Shown: positions 13,461-20,602 of the stretch, piece after piece
Position numbering within the stretch: position 1 is the stretch's first letter
Layout of the letters: the number at the start of each line of letters is the position of its first letter
Source: JBMNHG01 sp045627705
Lineage (GTDB): Bacteria; Verrucomicrobiota; Kiritimatiellia; RFP12; JBMNHG01
Direction: 5' to 3'
Assembly: GCA_045627705.1 (NCBI GenBank)
Contig: JAZQOE010000138.1
Coordinates: forward strand, 1 to 22,516
Length of the DNA stretch: 22,516 nucleotides
The notes under the pieces: model-generated
Told to the model about the DNA's origin: nothing
The model's database searches: none
What the model saw: the letters and a program-made list of their open reading frames with translations, nothing else
Position numbers and translations under genes: made by a program

Positions 13461-15539
13461 CTATTGCGCTGCGTTGTAGAATTCCTGGAGTTTGCGGATA
13501 CGGGGCGGGAAGCGCAGCTTCTTGAGAGCTTTCGCCTCGATCTGGCGCACGCGTTCGCGGGTGACGTTGAACATCTTTCCAACTTCTTCTAGCGTGCGCT
13601 GGTTTCCGTCCTCCAGTCCGAAACGGAGGTTGATGACATTGCGTTCGCGTTCGGTCAGTTCTGTGAGAACCTTCCTGATCGCATCCTTGCGCATGTCTTG
13701 ATCAGCCTGTTCGGCGGGGTTTTCGGCGCGTTCGTCCTTGATGAAGTCGCCGAATGTCGCATCATCGCCGTCACCGACGGGATTCTGCAGGGAGATTGGC
13801 TGCTGGGCCATGTGGAGGACTGCGCGGACGCGGTCGACTCCGATGGCCATTTCTTCCGCCGTCTCTTCCATGGTGGGTTCGCGCCCGAGTTCCTGGAAGA
13901 GTTTCTTCTGGATGCGGCGGAGCTTGTTGATTGTCTCGATCATGTGCACTGGGATGCGGATGGTGCGGGCCTGGTCCGCAATCGCGCGCGTGGCGGCCTG
14001 GCGGATCCACCATGTGGCATATGTCGAGAACTTGTATCCGCGGGAATACTCGAACTTTTCGACCGCCTTCATCAGGCCGGTGTTGCCCTCCTGGATGAGG
14101 TCGAGGAAGGAGAGACCGCGGTTCATATAGCGCTTGACGATGCTGATCACGAGGCGGAGGTTCGCCTCGATCATCTCATCGCGTCCATTCTGGCTGCTGC
14201 GAAGTTCCTTCGAGAGCTTTTCGAACGATGCCATGAATTCTTCGGAGGACATTCCAAAGCGCGCCTCGAGGGCCTTGATGCTGCTTTCGATTTCGGCGCG
14301 TTCGGCCTCGGCCTTCTTGCTCTTGCGCTTCTTGATGCTCTCGCACTTCCTGAGGCAATCCCTGTACGGACGGTAGATCTCCTCGCGTGCCTTGCCGCAA
14401 AGTTCTTCCAGTGTCTTTTGCTTGAAGTTCAGGCGGTCATAGATCTTGCGAAGGTCGTCGCGGGCGGTGGCGAGGTTTCGTTCGGCGCGCGAGATCGCAC
14501 CCTTTTCGCCCGATTTCCTTGCCTTTTCCAGCGATTCGCTGTGCTTTATGATGCGGTCGTGGACGGAGGTAAGATCCTTGCGGATCACTGGAATTGCATC
14601 GAAATATTTCTCGCGGTTTTCGGCCACGGTATCGGAGACGATGTGGTCAAACCGGACAGCGTTCGCCTCGATTTTGTCAATCAGATCGAGGTAGAGTTCC
14701 GTCGCGAACGCAAAACGGTTGAAAATCTCGCGGACGGTCTTGTCGGACTCCTCGACGCTTTGGCAGATTTTGACTTCCTTGTCACGGTCAAGGAGTGGCT
14801 TCTTGCCCATTTCGCTCAGGTATAGGTGGACGGAATCGCCATCGTTTGCGCCGCGGGCGCGGGCGGACTCCCTGTCGGAATCAATGCGGAATTGGTCGGA
14901 TTCCGCGGCGTCGATAATCTTGATGTTCAGGCTTCGCAGAATGCCGAGGAATCCATCGATATCGGTGTCTTTGATCACCGACTTTGGCAGAATTTCCTGG
15001 ATGTCCTCATACGAAAGGCGGTTATCCTGCTCGCGCGCCATCTGGATGAGCTGGTGGATTCGCTTTTGGCGCTCCTCGTTCAGGGACTTGCTTTGGGAGA
15101 AGTCATTGTCGAGGGAATCGACCATCTCGAGGGTTTCAAGTTCATCCAGGCCGTCGTCGGATGAATAGGACTGGTGTGACGCGGCATGCTGGTCGGAATC
15201 GAAACCGCCATCGTAGCTGCCATAGTCGGTGTCGCCATTGAAACCGGAATCCATCGCGCCTTCGATGATGTGCGCGATCTCTTCCTGGCTTTCGGCATCG
15301 ATGCGGTCGAGTTCGTCGTCTGTCGGGCCGTCGATGAAAAAGTCTGTATCGGAATGGGACAACAATGACGAAGAATCCTGCGGCGCTTCGATTTGGAGAT
15401 TGCCGCCATCGTCAATTTGCTCTTCGCTTTCGCCTTCCGGGATGTCAGTGGTTTTTGTCTTGCGCGACCTGTTTGCTTCCGCGGTCTTCTTGCCTGCAAC
15501 CTGTGTGTTCTTTGGGGTTTTGTTCTCTTTTTTCGCCAT
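13461..15539 (-). CDS. rpoD: Primary sigma factor RpoD (sigma-70)
   Basis: A 692-residue housekeeping sigma factor. After a Lys-rich start and an acidic Asp/Ser-rich stretch of about 150 residues come region 1.1 (about 158-215, RIHQLIQMAREQDNRLSYEDIQEILP), region 1.2 (about 236-270, DSVHLYLSEMGKKPLLDRDKEV), a long, charged, coiled-coil-like non-conserved region (about 270-450), region 2 (from about 455, including ANLRLVISIVKRYMNRGLSFLDLIQEGN and the -10-recognising FSTYATWWIRQAATRAI), region 3 and region 4 with the -35-binding helix-turn-helix (TLEEVGKMFNVTRERVRQIEAKALKKLR). It is about 80 residues longer than E. coli RpoD, mostly because of the N-terminal acidic part. The ATG is preceded by AAAGG. 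The prepilin-like gene ends 36 bases upstream. Confidence 0.97.
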   Translation of the reverse strand: MAKKENKTPKNTQVAGKKTAEANRSRKTKTTDIPEGESEEQIDDGGNLQIEAPQDSSSLLSHSDTDFFIDGPTDDELDRIDAESQEEIAHIIEGAMDSGFNGDTDYGSYDGGFDSDQHAASHQSYSSDDGLDELETLEMVDSLDNDFSQSKSLNEERQKRIHQLIQMAREQDNRLSYEDIQEILPKSVIKDTDIDGFLGILRSLNIKIIDAAESDQFRIDSDRESARARGANDGDSVHLYLSEMGKKPLLDRDKEVKICQSVEESDKTVREIFNRFAFATELYLDLIDKIEANAVRFDHIVSDTVAENREKYFDAIPVIRKDLTSVHDRIIKHSESLEKARKSGEKGAISRAERNLATARDDLRKIYDRLNFKQKTLEELCGKAREEIYRPYRDCLRKCESIKKRKSKKAEAERAEIESSIKALEARFGMSSEEFMASFEKLSKELRSSQNGRDEMIEANLRLVISIVKRYMNRGLSFLDLIQEGNTGLMKAVEKFEYSRGYKFSTYATWWIRQAATRAIADQARTIRIPVHMIETINKLRRIQKKLFQELGREPTMEETAEEMAIGVDRVRAVLHMAQQPISLQNPVGDGDDATFGDFIKDERAENPAEQADQDMRKDAIRKVLTELTERERNVINLRFGLEDGNQRTLEEVGKMFNVTRERVRQIEAKALKKLRFPPRIRKLQEFYNAAQ

Positions 15540-15575
15540 GGTTGAACCTTTCGATTGTTGTCCTACACCAAATGA

Positions 15576-16517
15576 TTACCAGTTTCCTTCACAAATCTTA
15601 CGCGTGGTTTCCTTTTGATATTCCTTGTCCTTGCCCTTGGGATCGGTGCTCGACAGCGATTCTATGTGGCCGTCGAGGAAGATCGCATGGGCATAAAGCT
15701 TGCCGGATTTCTTGTGGATGGCGCCGTATGTTTCCTTGACGTTATCGCCACTGCAGTCGAGGATTGAATCTTGGGGGAGATTTCCGGAATGGTTGCCCTG
15801 CCTTGCATCCTCGCCCTGGTTGTCCGCACCGCCGGACAAGGCTTGGGCGGGAGTCATCTCCGTAAATAGGAGGAGGCGGCTCGCCTGTTTCCCGCCGAGG
15901 TTGTGGAGACGGACAGGTTCATGCCGAATGCAGCGGCGGGAGCCAAACCAGGCGTTCATGACGTAGCTTCTGCGGGCGTCTTTCATTGTTGTCCTGAAAG
16001 TCGGGCAGCAGTATATGGAGAGATCCTGGTTTACGTAGTCGAAGAAGTAGCTGTTGCGAATCGAGTCAAGCGCCGCTTTATCCTTGCCGCTGACCTTTTC
16101 CCCACCTACGCCTCGATGGCGGAGTTGGTTCGCGCGCGTTTGTTTGATTCCATGCCCGGATTGTGGAACGGCGGCGATCGGATCGTCCGGCTTGCTACTG
16201 CTGCCCCAGTAGTAATTGTTGTCGACCCCTCCATCCGGCGTCCAGCAAATCCAGCCGTTGTGGCAGTAGTAGCGCTGGTCGATAGTGTGGAAATATTCGT
16301 GGGAACCGGCGTATGGCAGATAACCGGCATCATTGTCCGTGGCCTGGTTCATCGCACCCTGCCACAGGGCCTTCAGGTTGCTCTGGCAGCGTGCGGCATG
16401 CCCTGCGTTCTTGGCGGCGCCGATCATCTTGGTGCTTGCGAGGGCAAGCATTGAAATGATCGCGATCACGACAAGCAGTTCAACGAGGGTAAAGCCTTTT
16501 TTCAATTCGTCCATCAT
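15576..16517 (-). CDS. Prepilin-type (pseudopilin) protein
   Basis: A 313-residue protein beginning with a class III/IV prepilin leader: MMDELKKG|FTLVELLVVIAIISMLA, cleaved after Gly8 with Glu at mature position 5, followed by one hydrophobic helix. The rest is a globular domain rich in Tyr, His and Cys, ending with an HAIFLDGHIESL segment that recalls the FADGHVE motif of the DUF1559 / 'H-X9-DG' family, although the spacing to the preceding His is not exactly X9. Such proteins are numerous in Planctomycetes, Lentisphaerae and relatives. Start choice: ATG at 16517 has AGGATA six bases upstream; an earlier in-frame ATG at 16532 would put that site inside the gene. It lies between the ABC transporter ATPase gene and rpoD, with no other pilus gene nearby. 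Confidence 0.85.
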   Translation of the reverse strand: MMDELKKGFTLVELLVVIAIISMLALASTKMIGAAKNAGHAARCQSNLKALWQGAMNQATDNDAGYLPYAGSHEYFHTIDQRYYCHNGWICWTPDGGVDNNYYWGSSSKPDDPIAAVPQSGHGIKQTRANQLRHRGVGGEKVSGKDKAALDSIRNSYFFDYVNQDLSIYCCPTFRTTMKDARRSYVMNAWFGSRRCIRHEPVRLHNLGGKQASRLLLFTEMTPAQALSGGADNQGEDARQGNHSGNLPQDSILDCSGDNVKETYGAIHKKSGKLYAHAIFLDGHIESLSSTDPKGKDKEYQKETTRKICEGNW

Positions 16518-16537
16518 TTTGACTATCCTCATGGTGG

Positions 16538-17371
16538 TTATAGAACCTTTGAAAGGAATTCCTTCAGGCGGGGATTGCCGGTGTATTCGAAGAATTCCTT
16601 TGTGGGCTTGTCAACGGCGATGACTCCGCCATCGATGAAGAGCATCCGGTCGGCGATTTCGCGGGCGAAGGAAAGCTCGTGAGTGACGGTTACCATCGTC
16701 ATGTGCTCGGCGGCGAGGTCCTTCATCACGGAAAGGACTTCGCCGACCATTTCGGGGTCGAGGGCCGACGTCGGTTCGTCGAAGAGCATCACGCGCGGCT
16801 GCATCGCGAGGGAACGGACGATTGCGATTCGCTGCTTCTGTCCGCCGGAAATCTGCGATGGGAAGGAGTGCGCCTTTTCGGCCAGACCGACGCGCTTGAG
16901 CAGTTCCATCGCGCGCGCCGTGGCTTCTTCGTCGCTCGCTCCGCGGATGAGCTTTGGCGCAAGCGTGATGTTCTGCAGCACTGTCAGATGCGGGAAGAGA
17001 TTGAAGTGCTGGAATACCATCCCCATGTCGGAACGGTAGCGGTTGCGGTTGATTTCGCGGGCATGGTGCGAGAGCTTGAGATATGTGCCGTCGCGTTGGA
17101 TGGAGCCGCCCGAAACGATTTCCTCGCCGGAGAACCAGATGCGGCCCTCTGTCGGCTTTTCAAGGAGGTTCAGGCAGCGCAGGAATGTCGATTTGCCGCC
17201 GCCGGAAGGGCCGATCACGACGACGACCTGCCCCTTGGCAATCGTTGTCGAAATGCCCTTCAAGACATGGAGTTTTCCGAAACGCTTGTGAAGGCCTTCG
17301 ACCTCGATGATCGGCTGGCCTTCCGCGACATCCGCGAGGGTGGGGGAGCTATTGTTCTTTTCGGTTTCCAT
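16538..17371 (-). CDS. Amino-acid ABC transporter ATPase (GlnQ/HisP type)
   Basis: A 277-residue ATPase of the polar amino-acid uptake family. It shows Walker A GPSGGGKST (54-62), Q-loop Gln121 in MVFQHFNLFPHLTVLQN, signature ISGGQ (174-178), Walker B LFDEPTS with Glu199, D-loop SALDPE and H-loop His231. The segment at 83-105 (IVSGGSIQRDGTYLKLSHHAR) is a longer insertion of the kind seen in HisP-like members. The first 20 residues (METEKNNSSPTLADV) precede the domain and are variable. It lies 3 bases after the permease gene, in the order binding protein, permease, ATPase. It would drive ATP-dependent uptake of a polar amino acid; the specific substrate is not determinable. Confidence 0.95.
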   Translation of the reverse strand: METEKNNSSPTLADVAEGQPIIEVEGLHKRFGKLHVLKGISTTIAKGQVVVVIGPSGGGKSTFLRCLNLLEKPTEGRIWFSGEEIVSGGSIQRDGTYLKLSHHAREINRNRYRSDMGMVFQHFNLFPHLTVLQNITLAPKLIRGASDEEATARAMELLKRVGLAEKAHSFPSQISGGQKQRIAIVRSLAMQPRVMLFDEPTSALDPEMVGEVLSVMKDLAAEHMTMVTVTHELSFAREIADRMLFIDGGVIAVDKPTKEFFEYTGNPRLKEFLSKVL

Positions 17372-17374
17372 GGC

Positions 17375-18097
17375 TCAATGCGCGTTGGAGTTCTGGAGAT
17401 GGCGTTCAAGCTTGCCGAGAAGCTTTGTGAAGAACATGACGATCACGAGATAGACGGCCGCGACCATCAGGAACGGCATGAAGGCGTCGTAGGTTTGCGA
17501 GCGGATGATTTCGCCACCCTTCGAAAGATCGCGCAGGGCGATGAATGACGCGATTGAAGTATCTTTGAGAAGGACGATGAATTCGTTGCCGAGGGCCGGT
17601 AGGACATTCCGGAACGCCTGAGGGAGCACTATGTATCGGAGCCCCTGGATATACGACATGCCGAGCGAGCGGCTGGCCTCCATCTGCCCCTCGTCGATCG
17701 ATGTAATGCCCGCGCGCATGATTTCCGCCACATACGCGCCGGAGTTGAAGCCGAATGCGAGGATGGCCACCAAGGTGCCATTCTGCGAGGATGCGAAAAT
17801 AACAAAGTACGCGATCAGGAGCTGCACCGTCATCGGCGTGCCGCGGATGACAGTGAGATAGACCTTGCAGATCGCATTTAGAAGACGAAGCCGCCTGTGT
17901 TTCTCGTACGTTGTGCGGATTACGGCGACGATGAAGCCGATTATCGCGCCAAGGATGACCGCGCACAGCGCCACCTCGAGGGTGATCATCAGGCCATCGG
18001 TCAGATAACGCCAGCGGTCGTTCTTGATGAAATTCAGGAAGAACTTGGCGGAGAAACTGGACCAGAACGAAACGAACCAGGATATTATGGCGTCCAT
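17375..18097 (-). CDS. Amino-acid ABC transporter permease
   Basis: A 240-residue inner-membrane permease of the HisMQ/GlnP family. It has an N-terminal helix, a large hydrophobic block (33-60), RGTPMTVQLLIAYFVIF (85-101) and the cytoplasmic EAA loop that docks the ATPase (EASRSLGMSYIQGLRYIVLPQAFRNVLPALGNE, about 140-172). Only one permease gene is present, so a homodimer is expected. It follows the binding-protein gene after a 132-base gap containing a strong hairpin and is 3 bases from the ATPase gene. Confidence 0.94.
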   Translation of the reverse strand: MDAIISWFVSFWSSFSAKFFLNFIKNDRWRYLTDGLMITLEVALCAVILGAIIGFIVAVIRTTYEKHRRLRLLNAICKVYLTVIRGTPMTVQLLIAYFVIFASSQNGTLVAILAFGFNSGAYVAEIMRAGITSIDEGQMEASRSLGMSYIQGLRYIVLPQAFRNVLPALGNEFIVLLKDTSIASFIALRDLSKGGEIIRSQTYDAFMPFLMVAAVYLVIVMFFTKLLGKLERHLQNSNAH

Positions 18098-18130
18098 GGC
18101 GGGCTAGCGTTTGTTTTCGGGATTGAACCC

Positions 18131-18159
18131 GCCGCGCAACGCGGAAGGCATTGCGCGGC
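18131..18159 (-). promoter_or_regulatory. Intercistronic hairpin between binding protein and permease genes
   Basis: GCCGCGCAA (18131-18139) and TTGCGCGGC (18151-18159) form a perfect 9-bp GC-rich stem with an 11-base loop, inside the 132-base gap (18098-18229). No T-tract follows. Its position behind the binding-protein gene is typical for a structure that protects the upstream mRNA and lowers expression of the membrane parts. A second, weaker pairing (GGTGC / GCACC) lies nearer the binding-protein stop. Confidence 0.55.
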
Positions 18160-18229
18160 AGGTCGCGGGATTCATCGGTGCAAGGGCTGGCGCGGACGCA
18201 CCACGCCCTGTGCATGGGATGATGCGGAC

Positions 18230-18982
18230 TTATTCTCCTTCGGCGCCGCGGAGGTTCGCGTAGTTGGCGTCGTGCTTGGCCTTCGAGGCTTCGATGGCGC
18301 CTGCGTCAATGAGTCCCTGGATGACCTCGTTGATTGTGGCGAGGAGCTCGGGCTGTCCCTTCTTGATGGCGATGGCGAATTCCTCTGGCTCGCCGATGAT
18401 GTCCGAGAGCATGAGCGTGTCTTCGGCGCCCTTGATGCAGTTCTTGGCGGGATCGATATCGGCGATCACGAGATCGATCTTGCCAGACTGAAGTGCGGTG
18501 ACGGCGAGCGGGGGATTGTCAAAGCGCTCGGGCTCCTGCTTGAGCATATCGACGCAGAAGGTGTCGGAGGTCGTGCCGGACTGGACGCCGATCTTCTTGC
18601 CCTTGACTTCCTCGGCGGTCATGTACGGGGCGTCCTTCTTGGAGATGATGACGATGCCCGACTTGACGTAGGGGATGGAGAAATCGACGGACTGTTTGCG
18701 GTCCTCGGTGACGGTGATGCCCGCCGCGGCGAGCTGGGCCTTGCCGGCGATGACGGAAGGGATGACGGCATCGAACTTGGCATCCTGGACAACCAAGGTC
18801 TTGCCGAGCTTGGCGGCGATGGCTTCGCAGATATCGACATCAACGCCGACGATCTTGCCGCCGTCCATGTATTCGTACGGGGCGAAGCCGGACTCGGTGA
18901 TCATGGCGATGGTGTTGGATTCCTGCTTGGCGCAACCGCAGACGACAGCGGCTGCGGCAAGGGCGATAAGGCACTTCTTCAT
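18230..18982 (-). CDS. Amino-acid ABC transporter substrate-binding lipoprotein
   Basis: A 250-residue periplasmic binding protein of family 3 (polar amino acids). The start MKKCLIALAAAAVVCGC places a lipoprotein signal with lipidated Cys at residue 17, and AAAGGAAA lies upstream at the right distance; an earlier in-frame ATG at 19018 would spoil this signal. Family features include GFAPYEYMDGGKIVGVDVDICEAIAAKLGK near the N terminus, AGITVTEDRKQSVDFSIPY and KKIGVQSGTTSD in the first lobe, and LVIADIDPAKN in the second. Ligand (Gln, Arg, cystine or other) not resolved. It is the first gene of the three-gene transport unit, driven by the promoter at 19026-19055. Confidence 0.94.
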   Translation of the reverse strand: MKKCLIALAAAAVVCGCAKQESNTIAMITESGFAPYEYMDGGKIVGVDVDICEAIAAKLGKTLVVQDAKFDAVIPSVIAGKAQLAAAGITVTEDRKQSVDFSIPYVKSGIVIISKKDAPYMTAEEVKGKKIGVQSGTTSDTFCVDMLKQEPERFDNPPLAVTALQSGKIDLVIADIDPAKNCIKGAEDTLMLSDIIGEPEEFAIAIKKGQPELLATINEVIQGLIDAGAIEASKAKHDANYANLRGAEGE

Positions 18983-19002
18983 TTGTAGTTTCCTTTGGTT
19001 TA

Positions 19003-19016
19003 GTGTCCAATGACAC
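19003..19016. promoter_or_regulatory. Inverted repeat GTGTC-CAAT-GACAC in the binding-protein leader
   Basis: A perfect 5-bp inverted repeat with a 4-base centre lies about 20 bases before the binding-protein start and about 10 bases downstream of the predicted -10 box. It could be an operator half-site pair or a small leader hairpin; the sequence does not say which. Confidence 0.35.
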
Positions 19017-19025
19017 ATTCCGTTC

Positions 19026-19055
19026 AGTATATACCCTGACGCTGGTGGTAGTGAA
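19026..19055 (-). promoter_or_regulatory. Predicted promoter of the amino-acid transporter genes
   Basis: On the minus strand TTCACT (19050-19055) and TATACT (19026-19031) are separated by 18 bases and lie about 43 bases before the binding-protein ATG. The -10 match is good; the -35 match is moderate. Confidence 0.45.
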
Positions 19056-19106
19056 GCGAGAATTTTATTGTGTGTGGGGTTTCACATGTATTGCGCAACT
19101 GTGGAA

Positions 19107-19136
19107 TTGAATAGACGGCTCCCTCCATGCTATAAT
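19107..19136 (+). promoter_or_regulatory. Predicted promoter of glmM-glmS
   Basis: TTGAAT (19107-19112), an 18-base spacer and a perfect TATAAT (19131-19136) give a strong sigma-70 promoter. The predicted RNA start near 19143 leaves a leader of about 39 bases before the glmM ATG at 19182, with no Shine-Dalgarno site in it. Confidence 0.6.
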
Positions 19137-19147
19137 CACCTCCTTTC
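19135..19147 (+). other. Thirteen-base match to the 16S rRNA 3' end
   Basis: ATCACCTCCTTTC is identical to the conserved end of bacterial 16S rRNA (GGATCACCTCCTTTC). It overlaps the -10 box and the predicted RNA start of glmM, so only the last few bases would be transcribed from this promoter. Chance is possible, but the length is notable. Confidence 0.5.
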
Positions 19148-19181
19148 AAGTGTCATATTGTTTTATTTTCTGGATTCTTCA

Positions 19182-20540
19182 ATGGCGAAACTTTTTGGTA
19201 CAGACGGCATCCGCGGCGAGGCAAACCGCTATCCCATCACGCCCGAAGTGGCGCTTAAACTCGGACGCGCGGTCGGCATGATTCTAGCGCCAAAGTGCGA
19301 AGGGCGGCATCCGTGCGCCGTGATCGGGCGCGACACGCGCATTTCCGGTTTCATGCTCGAATCCGCGCTCGCGAGTGGCCTTGTCTCCGAGGGCGTGGAT
19401 GTCATGCTCGCAGGGATTGTCCCGACACCGGCCGTGGCCCACTTGACGCGCGCGTTGAAGGCTGACGTGGGATTTGTACTTACCGCTTCCCACAATCCAT
19501 TCACCGACAATGGAATCAAGCTTTTCGGACCCGACGGTTTCAAGTTCGACGATGCCGCCGAGGAAGAGATCGAGCGCTTGCTGCTCGACGATTCTTTCGC
19601 CGGGCGTTCAGATCTTCCGGCGGAAGCGGTGGGTCGCATGTCGCGGATTGAAGACGCCGTGCGCCGCACGATCGACTTCGACAAAGGATCCGTTGCGGGT
19701 CTCGACCTCACGGGATTGAAGATTGTCCTCGACTGCGCGAACGGCGCGTCTTCGGCAGTCGCGCCTTCGGTCTTCCGCGAGCTTGGAGCCGAAGTTACAG
19801 TCATGTCGGATTCACCCGATGGCCTGAACATCAATGCCGATTGCGGAGCGCTGCATCCCGAGCACATGGCGGCGCGCGTCCGCGAACTCGGCTACGATCT
19901 TGGAATCGCGCTTGACGGCGATGCGGACCGCGTGATCTTCTCCGACGCCGATGGCAACATCGTCGATGGCGACCGCGTGCTTGCGATCTGCGCCCGCGAC
20001 TACAAGTCACGCGGCTGCCTTGCTGGCGACACCCTCGTCTGTACCTGCATGAGCAACCTTGGCCTCAAGGAGGCGATGCGCAAGATCGGCGTCGAAGTTG
20101 TTTCCACGGATGTCGGCGACCGCAAGGTGATCGAAGCGATGCGGGCTGGCGGCTTCCGCCTTGGCGGAGAAAAGTCCGGCCACCTCATTTTCCTGGACTA
20201 TGCGACAACAGGCGATGGAGTGATGAGCGCCCTGTGCGTTTCGCGCATGCTTCGCGAGACTGGGCGCAAACTCGGCGAACTCGCCGCGGACTGCATGGTG
20301 GAATATCCGCAGAAGCTTGTGAGCATGGCCGTGCGTGAGAAGCGTCCCGTCGCCGAAGTACCTGCGCTTGCGGCCGCCATCGCCCGCGCGGAGGCGGACA
20401 TGGGCGATGCCGGTCGCGTGCTCGTACGCTATTCCGGCACGGAATGCAAGATCCGCCTGCTGGTCGAAGCGTCGGACGCGGCGAAGGTCGAGCGCTGGAT
20501 GGGCGAAATCTCCGCGGCCGTGAAGGCGTCTCTTGCCTAA
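19182..20540 (+). CDS. glmM: Phosphoglucosamine mutase GlmM
   Basis: A 452-residue enzyme that converts glucosamine-6-phosphate to glucosamine-1-phosphate, a step toward UDP-GlcNAc for peptidoglycan. Motifs are complete: FGTDGIRG at the N terminus, catalytic phosphoserine loop TASHNP with Ser103, metal-binding DGDADR (245-250), sugar-binding GGEKSGH (328-334) and phosphate-binding RYSGTE (416-421). Length matches the family (about 445). The start at 19182 gives the family-typical MAKLFGTDGIRG; the longer in-frame extension to 19068 would span the predicted promoter. Glucosamine-6-phosphate synthase follows 62 bases downstream, so the pair supplies two consecutive steps. Confidence 0.97.
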   Translation: MAKLFGTDGIRGEANRYPITPEVALKLGRAVGMILAPKCEGRHPCAVIGRDTRISGFMLESALASGLVSEGVDVMLAGIVPTPAVAHLTRALKADVGFVLTASHNPFTDNGIKLFGPDGFKFDDAAEEEIERLLLDDSFAGRSDLPAEAVGRMSRIEDAVRRTIDFDKGSVAGLDLTGLKIVLDCANGASSAVAPSVFRELGAEVTVMSDSPDGLNINADCGALHPEHMAARVRELGYDLGIALDGDADRVIFSDADGNIVDGDRVLAICARDYKSRGCLAGDTLVCTCMSNLGLKEAMRKIGVEVVSTDVGDRKVIEAMRAGGFRLGGEKSGHLIFLDYATTGDGVMSALCVSRMLRETGRKLGELAADCMVEYPQKLVSMAVREKRPVAEVPALAAAIARAEADMGDAGRVLVRYSGTECKIRLLVEASDAAKVERWMGEISAAVKASLA

Positions 20541-20602
20541 ACGCCCTCGGTTGATGATAATGGTTCACTTTTCGATTTAAACTTGGAGCAATAAGCAAAG
20601 CC

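Noticed and set aside
12974..13582. N-terminal extension of the LysM protein
   Set aside because: It would overlap the whole RRM gene in another frame and lacks signal character.
13698..14825. 375-residue plus-strand frame opposite rpoD
   Set aside because: Antisense to a clear RpoD; no motif and no ribosome-binding site seen.
17897..18988. 363-residue plus-strand frame opposite the transporter genes
   Set aside because: Antisense to the permease and binding-protein genes, which carry complete family motifs.
20541..20602. Possible glmS ribozyme upstream of glmS
   Set aside because: The gap is only 62 bases, too short for the ribozyme core, and no such core was recognised.
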